Part shown: positions 1-11,600 of the stretch, in pieces
Layout: every line of letters starts with the position of its first letter
How positions within the stretch are numbered: the first letter of the stretch is position 1
Origin: Silurus meridionalis
Taxonomy: Eukaryota; Chordata; Actinopteri; Siluriformes; Siluridae
DNA length: 64,000 bases
Direction of reading: 5' to 3'
Assembly: GCF_014805685.1 (NCBI RefSeq)
Contig: NC_060886.1
Span: 20,558,108-20,622,107, forward strand
Notes under the pieces: generated by a model
The model's database searches: none
What the model was told of the DNA's origin: nothing
The model's input: only the letters and a program-made list of their open reading frames with translations
Made by a program: the position numbers and the translations under genes

Positions 1-1564
1 TGTCAGTTATAACACTGAGTTACAGCTGAGCACAATGAGACTTTACATAACTGAACATATATGATTAAAAAAAATATATTAAAATTTAAAGAAAATGGGT
101 TTCTAAATTTCAAGTCAGGTGTAGCTGAGTGTGATTTTTTCTACCAACTGTAAATTTACCAATAAGCTAGTAAGACTAGCTACTAAAAGTACATGTTGTG
201 AATCTCTCTTTTTTAGCAGATATTTGATGGAATATAATGTATATGTACACGACACCAAATGGCTTGTATGTGTTAGCCTCTATCAACAGCCATTACCTCC
301 TTGAGAGGAATTCAAACAAACAATAGGAAATGGACATACATAGAGGACTAAATCAATCAATTATTCAATCAATTATTCAATCAATCAAAGAAAAAAAAAA
401 ACAGAAATATACAGAGTTGTGATCTTTCTATGCTGTTCCTTGTTTAGGTGCACTGAGCTGGAATGTCCTCACAGTGGATGGAAAAAGACGAATTGGCGGT
501 GAGGACAATGGGTAAAGGCACTAAGATAAAACATGATCATTAAAGCACTCAGGTGAGATAAAGGTTAAAGCTAAAGAAGTGGTTAAATACTCTGTTCCTG
601 TGCAGGCAAAGTCTTCAGAAGTGGAGACATCACAGAAAACACCAAACTTTCCTGCAAATGAAGACACATACTGTAACATAGAATTGTACAAAATGGCCTT
701 TATTATATTTTTAAATGACCTGCAAAATTAAAATGAGCTTAGTTTAATACTTCTAAACAAAATGAACTAAAACATATAGCACTCATCACAATTACAACTG
801 TAAAGACTATACATTTAACATTATTTAAATTAGTATTACTGATAATACTTCAAAAAGCTTTAGGTATTTGTTATATACCGAAGTAAAACTGATGAAACTT
901 TAGATTGCTTTTAGCTGTTTTTTTACAGCATTCATTAATCATAAAAATTCTGTGAATTTTTTTGGACATTGCTCATTTCATGTGGTCAAATGTATTCATA
1001 AAAAGATGTATGTAAATGACACAGACAGTTTTTATTTTATTCTAGCCAATTTCAGCACTCTAACTGTCTATGTACTTGACATTTATATGTCAAAAAGACT
1101 AGATTAGAATTAGTTAAGTGTTTTAAGTGTTGATTAGATCTTCTCCTTTCATTCTATTTATATTTTTTTCTTGGATCTGGCATAACTATAGCTTGTCAAA
1201 TGCTTTATTATTGTTTGTCTCACTGTTATGACACCTGCATAAATTAGGGAACATTGATGTCAGGAACTGTTACCATGTAAATTTAGGTAGGTCATTTTTA
1301 GCTGAGAATCCCAAAAGGGGGGCACCTGGTAACAGGTTAAAACTAATATGTTTTATATGGGGGTAAACTGTGGTCATATGCATATAGTATGTAAAAACGG
1401 TCATATGGATGGAAGATTGTTACCACACAGCAGAGGCTAATGTATCAATTGCACTCTTTTATAACTGGTTTATAGCTGTTTCTTCAAATGCAAATTAATG
1501 TGTACATCTTATTGTATCGTTCTGTCTGCATTTATTTCTAAAGCAACGGGCACATTTTACTTAC
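1..1564. other. Sequence downstream of the last visible cobll1 exon; no gene recognised
   Basis: On the minus strand this follows the donor of cobll1 exon 12. I looked for the WH2 exon that closes COBLL1 in other vertebrates (pattern LL..I..G...LK) and did not find it in any minus-strand frame. Two short minus-strand open stretches near 605-652 and 440-505 have acceptor-like AG ends but no resemblance to the expected domain. A small AATCAATTATTC-type tandem repeat lies at about 350-385. Confidence 0.5.
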
Positions 1565-1702
1565 TCAGATGCAGTGAGCGGTAGGTCCGCTATTTGGAGA
1601 GAGTTCAGGTGTTCTCCTTTTCCACACATCCTCGTTTTCATCAACTGGAGAAGCATAGGAGTCACTGCTGCTCTTTCTCTGTCCATGCCCACTGTCCACA
1701 TC
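1565..1702 (-). CDS. cobll1: cobll1 coding exon 12, ending in an in-frame TGA
   Basis: The exon is 138 nt, 46 codons, phase 0 on both sides. The acceptor is actctgtag before GAT and the donor is GTAAGT at 1564-1559. It encodes a hydrophilic tail beginning [16 protein letters not shown] and ending [11 protein letters not shown], then TGA as the very last codon of the exon. The matching part of mammalian COBLL1, as I recall it, has an Arg at this boundary before the WH2-bearing segment, so a CGA to TGA change would explain the picture. That is inference. Confidence 0.75.
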   Translation of the reverse strand, partial: DVDSGHGQRKSSSDSYASPVDENEDVWKRRTPELSPNSGPTAHCI

Positions 1703-2571
1703 CTACAGAGTATATACACACATACACACATGCAGTTAGCGCTTACAAATATGTGTACTTATATACCCTTTTGTTCTGTCCCTCATAGAAAAATACTCCA
1801 GTATATAATTCATATCCACAAGTGTGTGCACATCACAAAAAAATAAAAAGGAGTGCACAAAAAGGCCTGTCGTGTTTATTATACACATAGAATGCGTGGG
1901 GTGCGGTCAGATAGCAGTTTAGTTCTAGATAACCAGATAATATGTTTTACATGAATACAGATGTAGATTTGCTGTTGTATAAAATATTAGGAATACCTTA
2001 GTGATATGGGCATGAGCATTAAGGGAGCAAGTAGGAAGCTTCCAGCTCAAGCACAGACCATGTTCATGTTAACTGTCATGCACTGATGTTCACTGCCCTG
2101 TGAGGATCAGTGTAATTTAAATGAAGCGATGAGACTGTTTATTTTGAGTTATAAGAAACAAACTAAATACTCTACTAAATACGCATATAAAATACATGGT
2201 GGGATTATATATGCATCTCAGAAGAGACGAATTATAAACTAGATCATGACTATCATGAAAAAAGCAGACAGTGCTGCTACCTCGTGCTAATGGGTATCAT
2301 GTACAGTAAACAAACCAATAAATAAATACAAATGGTTTAGATGCACAAATTATATTTAAATCCAAATAAAGACATTTGCAGCCATTAAAATACTACTACA
2401 TTCAGCAGCACTGAGTTACACCCCTCACATATACAGCAAATGCAAAAGGAGTAGGTAAATATTATGATGAAACAGCAGCCATGTCCTCTTGGAAATGATA
2501 GATAATTAAACACAGAATGTGTGAGCTGTGGAGTTATTCCTGACACTGATTTTACCCTTTCTCTCTCTCTA

Positions 2572-2633
<62 letters not shown>

Positions 2634-5600
2634 AGCTGTCCCTCAGGCAGCAGGCTGGTGATAGAGACATTGATACTGTGACACACCTCACATGCATGGA
2701 CATAAAGCAGAGAGAAACAAACACGCAGGATCATCTGTCAGTAAACACAATGGCACGCACACTCTATCCCATCATCAAACAAAAGCTTTTTTTTAGAGAT
2801 GTTGTGTTGTGATGCCACCAAGGAAAATGGCACATAAAAGGTTGAAAGAAAAGAACAGTGCTTTCCTCAGTTACAGAAGCTCAGAAAAGGTCTTTCCAGC
2901 AATTGATACACAAAATGGTTATACATCAGTCTAACAAACGCTATCACATTGACGTTGATGGATAATTGTGCAATTTGAGTGCCATTGTTTAACTATATAT
3001 ATTAGTAACAGTGGGGGAGGTGGTAGGCCAGTTGTTAAGGCATTAACAGGCTGCCACTCTTGGGCCCTTAAGCAAGACCCTTAACCCCAGGGGTGCTCAG
3101 TTGTTGGAATGGGGATAAAGTACACCGGTCCCAAGTCACTAACAAAACTAGGCCCTTGCCACCTCATGGCGAGGGAAAAATAATAATAAAAGATATATAT
3201 TAACAGTCCAAAAATATACAATTTTGAACCCTACACAAAACACATACTCACCCTGAAAGTGGGTAATTCAACAAACTCATCTGTCTCGCTGATCGCACAA
3301 CGTTTGGTCATTGACAAAGGCACCTTGTGGCTGCACAGCCTAGCAGGATTGTGGCTAATAGTCTGAGATCTCTTGACTGCAGTATTGACAGCCTGGGCAA
3401 AGCGTGATGGTGTGGACGAGGTGAATGGTTTTGGTGCTGCAAAACTCCGCAGCTTTTCCAGAGTCAGACCAGCAGTCGGTAAACTCGTTTGGCGGGCCAA
3501 AAGCGAATGCGCTGAGCCACCAAACACTTTCGTCTCCCTCGGAGAGGCAGCTGGACTAGAGCTTTCCATGTCCTTCTGCTTTAGTGGAGATGTTGGTGGA
3601 GAAATGTGCTGCTCCTCAGTAGTCTTCGTCTCCTTCTCCCACTGGATGGGTGGTGGAGGAGGGGGAAAGGTCTCCTGCAGAGGCCCATGGAAACTTTCTC
3701 TTTGCGGGCTAGCTAGTGGTTCTTTCTCCTCACTTAAACTCCTACTGCGCACCACTGCCGAGTTGACGTAACTTCCAGGTGTTTTTTTGTTTGGCGGTAA
3801 GCGGAAGGAAGCTGGTTTGGGCCTGGTTGCAGGTGGAACTTTCTTCTCCTTGGTCTGAGGAGTATGTGAGGAGTCTGAAGGAGATTTAGCAGTTGGGGAA
3901 ATTGACGGAGAGAGATCACTGGCACTATCAAGCCTGCGCTCAAATCTGGTGGGAGATGCCTCTGCTGCTGGCACTGTTGCTGTAGCTTTTTGACTTAAAG
4001 TCTCCACATTCACTTCCTGAACTCCAGGCACACTGGGAGCTTCGAGCGTCAGCTCCACCTCAAAAAAGCGCAGCTTGTCCAAGGACTTCGGAGGCACAAC
4101 CGTGTAGGTGGTCATGCCTACTTTAGGGATGTAATCACGGGTGAGTTCGTTTGAGGGCTTTGGCTCAGAGGCAACATAGTACTGTAGACTTCCAGGTTTA
4201 GTTGCTGAGTAAATCTGTGTGGACTTTTGATTTTTAAGATTGGGAGTCTGAATGGCTTTTGGGATTTCAGGGAGTTGAGTGGATGTGCATGCCTGTATAT
4301 TAAAATTTTGCGTAGAGGTTGGCCGAATTTCTTGTGTTTGGAACTCTTCTGTAGATGTGCCCATGTCTCGTTTTGGGCTCCATAAAGTTGCAGATGTAGA
4401 GACAACTGACTCCGGGACATGTATAAATTCAGTAGAGCTGCATATCTCTGTTTGAATTTCAGTGTGTGTCTGGCTATCACTAGTTGCAGTGAAAAAAGCG
4501 TTAGGCGTTGTTTGTACTGCAGCTACTGCATAACTAGGCTTAGTTGGAACCTGTGGCTCTGCTTGCTGAGTGTGTGTGACTTGCTGTATAGAATTCTGAG
4601 CTGCATCCAGTGGTGCAGTGCTCTTTTCCTTCATCACTGTAGAACATTCAGCAGTTAAACATGCCGTTTCAGTCTTCCCATCAAAATTGGCTGTATAAGA
4701 GAGGAAAATAAGAAAGTTGAGAAATCAGACCATAAACATTTCAATTTATAGGTACTTAACTGTAATAAAGTTGATTTTAAACATTTTTATTTTAGGGTTT
4801 AAAAAAAATTAAATGATATGGAAACACAACACACCATTGTTTGTTGACTTTAACAGGGTATTGGAATCAGTCTCAGTAAGATTTCTGTTGACCTCAGTGT
4901 CTGTCGCCAGCCTGTTAGGACAAAAATCATGTGAAGGTTTAGAAAACCAACCACCAATTCTACTATGTTTTTAAAACGAACTAAAGAGTAAACAGCCTTA
5001 TTTTCTTCAACTCAAAACTGTCGTACTTGCCATCTGTGGTCAGATCAGATGAAACTTCTTGTGAGCTCCCCCTAGGTGGAGCTACACTTTCCATCTCTGA
5101 ATCCTGAGTCGGGGAGGCAGTTTCTGCTCTGCCAGAGTCCAGAGACACGTCAACAGAAATGTTGACGCTGCTGTCATCCTCCAGAAGTTCTGGCAAAGGA
5201 CATAAGCTCTCATCAGGACTGGAGTGTACAGGAACGTCCGGAACCATAGGAGACTCCTGATTGTCTTGGACCTCTTTTTTTGTCAACCCTGCAACAATTT
5301 TTTAAATATGATAATTACATACTGTTCTGAAGGAAAACAGTTACGATAATTGCTGAACTATATATACATAAAACCTTTCTGAAACAAAACACTTAAGACC
5401 ATTTTAATTTAGTATACTATATCACCAGCTCTGCCAAGAACCCATAACTTGCCACATGCTTAAGTTTGTTTTATAATCTGCACTATCCAACATAATAAGA
5501 TATGTACACATTTGCAAACACACTGCTTGCAAAACATCTTAATCTTTTGTATTCATAATCTTTTCTGAAGCTGGCCTCAAGCTTTAGAACCTTGCAATGT

Positions 5601-8600
5601 GCATAGCATCAGTCTGATTTGCTCTTCCTACTCTTATGTATTTGCACTTCTGTACACCAGGCTGTGATGGGAAAACAAACATTTGAACACTGACACAATG
5701 AGCTCTTTTGAGCAAGGTGTACATACGGCCTCCCATCTTTAAAAGTTATTAGCGTTTTGTTTGATTAAACATGCCGAGTAAACATGGGTGGGTGTCCGCA
5801 ATGTCAGTCAAATGTCTCCTACTGCGAAAGTACTGCTTCTTGTGAATTAGTACTCCTCTAGTGTCAAAAATTAATAGGCTGTCTAGCAAAAGAGGGCAAA
5901 GGCATTCTTTCTTTAGTTCCCATTCACTTGATCCGTTTATTAAAATTGTGTAAAAAGCTACTTTCACTTGAAACTGTTAAAAAGGCTGATTTGACTCCAG
6001 GTTACATATTGGTTTTAATGTGTTCATTAACTTTTGAATCTTCGACTCAAATCGATGCCTTGATTATTCTGTGTCTGCTTCAGTTTTCAGAGTTGGCTCA
6101 GTGGCCATTTACAGCACGGGTTAATAAAGAGATCCGTATTCTACTCCTCGGCGGTGACCAGGAGCGGCTTACATAATGGGCTGATGGGAGCAGTGTTAGT
6201 GTGAGAGTGGAGCAGACAGGCCAAAGTGCTGCTGTGCCACATGGTTTTTCAGACTGAGTGGATCGCTCTTAATTAAGACATCACACTTCCCTGAGCCAGC
6301 CGCTGCATTCAGCACTTCAAGGGCTGTCGCTGGGGACTGGAGTGCAGAAGCAGTATTCAAAGAGAGCGCTTCTCTCTGCAGAGTGCTCTGTGATCGTTCT
6401 CTCTCTTCTCTTTCTCTTCCTGGAATAGTGAAGTGCCATAGAAATAGATAGTGGCGATAAAAGTCTGGGCTTTGCGCTCCTCTCCTACACAATTTATTTT
6501 TCTTTTATTTTAACTTTTTCTTTTTGCATTTTTACTTTTTCTTCATGCTCTATATCTTAATCTCCTTTTTTTGTCTTTTTTTCTTGCTGTCACCCTACCC
6601 CCCTGCATTTTTTCATGATTGTACTCCATGCCCCCCTCTCCTCCTATGTGAAGTTGATTATTGCTGTCAGCAGGGGAACGAAACAGCCCTGGAGACACAA
6701 GTGCTCAGAGACGATTCCAAACTTTGCCAACACTTTATTTCTGAGCCTTCAGAATCTACTGTTGAAATAATGTAAGACGTATCAAACTCTAATATCCTGA
6801 AAAAAAGGATATTAAAATGCAGCCCACAAACACAAAAAAGTGCAAATTGAGAGGGAAAATATTGTCGTGCAGAAGGAAAGTTGCAAAACCTTTTTTTAAA
6901 GATATATGCAGAAGAAGGCATACTCTTTAAAGGTTCTCTCCAGTCTCGAGAAGCTGCTTGTTTGTGGTTATGAACGACGAGCTGTGTCTGTCTGCAGATT
7001 CACATCCCTGATTAGAGTGCAATTACTCCCTAAAAGCAACGCCACCTTCACCCCTGTAGTTACTTTTTATTGAAAGTGCATGCTATCGCATCTAAGCAAA
7101 ACAATGCATTTTTACAAGAGCTTTTTGGCATAGGATCCCTGAGTATTTAATACATTTTGAAACGTAAAACATTCATGGTTACAATGAGAGCCCTTGTTAG
7201 GTCTCTTTCTCCTCACATTCTCTCACATTTGTCATATTAGTGCAGCGTTTGGAGGTATATCAATGCACACTCAAGTATAGTTCATCTCTTTAAAAAGACA
7301 TTTTAACTGCATTATTAATTGTTACTGCATTAGTACTCAGCTTGCAAAGCTCATAGTGCAGTCTTCTGTAGAAGCCACAAACACATGAGTCTGGCCAGCC
7401 ATCACAAACAAACAGACAACATCCTGGGTTGTTAAGTTTATATATTTGTTATCACAATTTGAACTGTCTTCCAGCTTTTAGTATTGACACCTACACTGAA
7501 ATGACTATGCAGCTATAGTATAACTTTCTTTCAGCTTCTCCCGTTAGGGGTCGCCACAGCGGATCCTCCGCACGTTTGATTTGGCATGTTTTTACGCTGG
7601 ATGCCCTTCTTAACGCAACCCTCCCCAATTTATCCGGGCTTGGGACCGGCACTGAGAGTGGCTGGGGATGGTTCCCTGACCGGGAATCGAACCCAGGTCA
7701 CAGCGGTGGGAGCGCTGCGTCTTAACCACTAGACCACCAGGGGACCGACTATGCAGCTATAGTAACAATTCCAAATGGACCATATCAGGTTTGGAGAACA
7801 GTGTGATTTCATTTCATACCCATTGAAATGTGGATTCTGTTCTGCAGTTTGTTTAAATTAGTTCAAAATCTTTCTAAACATTTCCAAACTAAATGTGAAT
7901 GCTTAATTTAATCTTTGAGTGAAGCAAGCTGAATAAGTTGTATGTCCAGGAATTGTAGATACAATTGTAAATAGAAAAAGTATCACAATTTTTTTTTTCT
8001 TTCAGCTTCTCCCATTAGGGGTCGCCACAACGGATCATCCGCATGTTTGATTTGGCACATGTTTTTGTGCTGGATGCCCTTCCTAACGCAACCCTCCCCA
8101 TTTATCCGGGCTTGGGACCGGCACTAAGGCTTGTGCAACCCTAATGGCTGGGGTTGGTTCCCTGACCGGGGATTGAACCCGGGCCGCAGCGTTGAGAGCG
8201 CCGCGTCCTAACCACTAGACCACCAGTCACTAATAATAATATCAATATTCAGTTCATTTAAATATAAGTCAACAATGTAAATAAAGGTGAAGGAATTATA
8301 AACATGACAACATGACATGCTAGCTAAAGTATTTGTTGTTCCTAAAATTTTTTTAACTACGACACCCCCCCATCCCAAATGTATAATTTATAAACTATAT
8401 AAGAAATAAAAGAAAATTATCTACACATAAAAAAAAAATCATGAGAAAAAGATACTGTTTGGAAAACATACAAACACTGGCATGAACATATAATTACAAT
8501 CTAAAGAAATGACAGAGAGAGAAAATGCTACCACATTGAGGTTGAGAAGCAACAACAAGCCAAGATGAAAGAAACCCCTTTTTGCTATATGCCCCCTTCT

Positions 8601-11600
8601 GGACAATATGTAAAGTCAAGTGCTTTAATTTCCTAGAGAAAAGAAATGAAAAAAGAAGAACTTCTTATCTTTTTCTCCATCATCTTCCTCTCATTATGTA
8701 GAAAATAAATTTAATATTAAACGATTAGTTGTAAAAACAGACACAGACTGTCTTTTAGAGGACGAAATAACATTAATAACAACTACCTAAAACCGCAGGG
8801 GAGCCCAAGCTACCACTTAATACCACAAAATATTTCTGTTAATCCACAAAAAGCATTTAATTACAACATACAAACACAGAATTTATAGTTCATAGATTAC
8901 AGCCTGTGGCCAAGACAATAATTCAAATTTGCTGGTGAAGCAATTTGATTATCTAGGTGTTTAATACATTTTAACAAATCCTATATATTTGCTGGGATGC
9001 TGCACTTGACACAAGGTAAAGTGTCTGTCGAAGGTTTGGAAACACCTAGTCTTTTAACATTTTTGAGACACATGCATATTTATTTTGTTTATATACAACA
9101 ATAATTTGTCACTGAATGACAGGAAGAAATAGTCTAAAATTTGAAATGTTTTTCTCTAACAGAAAAATGTAAGACAAAAGAGAAGATGTTAGCAGACCAC
9201 CTCACACCCACAGTCAAACATGAGGTGGAAGTTTAATGGTCTGGTGTTGTTTTGGAGCAGGGAAAGTTGGAGACTTATTCTGGGTGAAAGAAACACTAAA
9301 CCAACATGGCTTCCATTCCATAATTTAATGCAATGCAGTTCTGTCTGGACTGCTGCTAATTGGAACTAACTTCACCATACAACAAGACAATGAACTGAAG
9401 CATACATCCATGCTCTGTAAGCGTTATTCAGAAAGCAAACAGTGGGCTGGAGTGTTATCCTTCATGGAATGGCCTGCCCAGTCACCTATTGAACTGCTCT
9501 GGGATGAACTGGATCGCAACATGAGTATTTTAGCTGAATGTTTGAAGAAAAAAATTAAATAAAAGTTTCAATAAAAATAAAGTTTACCATCTGTACATGT
9601 ATTTATTTGTTTGGTTAAGGTAAATCTTCATACAGTTAAATCATCTAGTTTATTGCATATAAACAAAAGGAACATGCAAAAACAATCAAAGACTGGGTGT
9701 TTCCAAACTTTTGACAGCAATATATTTATGTAAATTCTATGGAATTTATTGACAGAGACTCTACTATTTCTGATTGGTTGGAGGGTGTTTCTATTATATG
9801 TAATATAAGTGATCGATATATGAATTATGAGTGTGAAATTGTTGAAACAGTGAATTTGTTTTAGTAGACAGCACAAAATGTAACCCAGCCATTAGGGTTG
9901 CACAATCCAGTGCACTCAGTGCAATCTTATTCAATCCCAGATAATTGGGGAGTGTTAGGAAGGGCATCCAGCATAAAACATGGCAAGTCAAATATGCGGA
10001 TCACAAACCTTATCTTAATTCCATACCGGAACAATCGAGGCACGGGTTACCAATGACCGCCGCAGGTTTTTCTAGTCAACAGGGTACTAATAAAAATTGG
10101 GCTACTGTTTGCCAAAGGAGGATAAGGAGAGGAGGAATACTTCAACAGAGACAGTAGGGAAAGGAGAAGTGTAGAAGAGTGGAGGTTTGGGTTTTTACTT
10201 TAAATGTTGGTACTATGGCTGGTAAAGGTGATAGCTGATATGATGGAGAGGAGAAAGGTAGATATGTTGTGTGTTCAGGAGAACAAGTGAAAAGGGAGTA
10301 AGGCCAGGAACATTGGAGTTGGGTTTAAACTGTTCTATCATGGTGTGGATGGAAAGAGAAATGCTGTAGGGGTGATCCTGTGTGATGAGGAGGTACAGAG
10401 AGTTTCTAAAAGGGAGATAAACGTGAAGCTGGAAGTTGAAGGGGTGCCTTTAGTGCCTATGTTCCACTGGTGAAACTTCTAGAAAGAGAAAGGAAGACAA
10501 AGAGACGTGGTGGTGGAATAAGGAAGTGCAGAAGAGCATTAGGAGAAAGAGGTTGGCGAAACAGAATTGGGATCGACAGAGAGATGAGAAAAGTAGGCAG
10601 GAGTTCAAGGAAATGCAGCATCAGGTGAAGAGGAATGTGGCCAAGGAAAAAGTATATGAGGCGCTGTATGAGAGGTTGGACACTAAGAAAGTAGAAAAGG
10701 ATTTGTACCTATTGGCCTGGCAGAGGGACCGAGCTGGGAAGGATGTGCTGCAAGTTAGAGCAATAAAGGATGGAGATGGAATTGTGTTGACTAGTGAGGA
10801 GAGTGTGTTGAGAAGGTGGAGGGAGTATTTGGAGAAGCTAATGAATAAAGAAAATGAAAGAGAAAAAAGGTTGGACAACGTGGATGAAGTGAAGCAGAAA
10901 GTGGATAGGATTAGTAAGGAGGAAGTGAGAGCAGCTATTAAGAGGATGAGGAGTTAAAAGTCGGTAGGACCAGATGACATACCAGTAGAAGCATGGAGAT
11001 GTTCAGGAGAGATTTGCAGTGGAGTTTTTAACAAGATTTAACAAGAATTCTGGAAGGTGGGAGGATGCCTGAGGAATGGAGGAGGAGTGTGCTGGTACCG
11101 GTCTTTAAGATTAAGGAAGATGTGCAGACCTGCAGTAACTACAGGGGAATAAAGTTGATCAGTCACACCATTAAGTTATGAGAAAGAGTAGTGGAAGCCA
11201 GGCTGAGAGAAGAGGTGACCATCTGTCAGCAAAGTATGGTTTCATCCCAAAAAAGAGCCCTACAGATACAATATTTGCTTTGAGAATGTTGATGGAGAAG
11301 TATAGAGAAGGTCAGAAGGAGTTGCATTGTATGTTTGTGGATATAGAGAACGCGAACGACAGAGTGGCGAGAGAGGAGTTGTGGTATTGTATGAGGAAGT
11401 CAGGTGTGTCAGAGAAGTATGTGAGAATGGTGCAGGACATGTATGAGGACAGTGTGACAGCAGTGAAGTGTGCAGTAGGAACGACAGACTGGAGGTTGGA
11501 CTGCATCATGGATCGGCTTTGAGCCCTTTACTGCAGTGGTGATGGACAGGTTGACGGACGAGGTCAGACAGGAGTCTTCATGGACTATGATGTTTGCAGA

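Larger units (their letters stand above)
1703..3251 (-). other. cobll1: cobll1 intron 11
   Basis: The donor GTGAGT is at 3251-3246 and the acceptor at 1703. The intron holds a (CA)n microsatellite and a short SINE-like fragment, listed separately. The rest is AT-rich with no exon-like stretch I can support. Confidence 0.7.

Noticed and set aside
440..505. Minus-strand open stretch VPLPIVLTANSSFSIHCEDI
   Set aside because: No recognised domain and no convincing splice borders; could be chance.
605..652. Possible cobll1 final exon (minus strand, acceptor catttgcag)
   Set aside because: In phase 0 it reads ESLVFSVMSPLLKTLPAQ, which has no WH2 pattern. It is too short and has no support beyond an AG.
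2385..2812. Several open frames on both strands made of His/Thr or Cys/Val runs
   Set aside because: They are translations of the (CA)n microsatellite; the same holds for frames at 26849-27158, 31286-31779, 32345-32608, 38460-38922 and 60602-60914 over other simple repeats.
3373..3771. 132-codon plus-strand frame opposite cobll1 exon 11
   Set aside because: It is the antisense shadow of a Pro/Ser-rich coding exon; other short frames at 3734-3943 and 4118-4480 are shadows as well.
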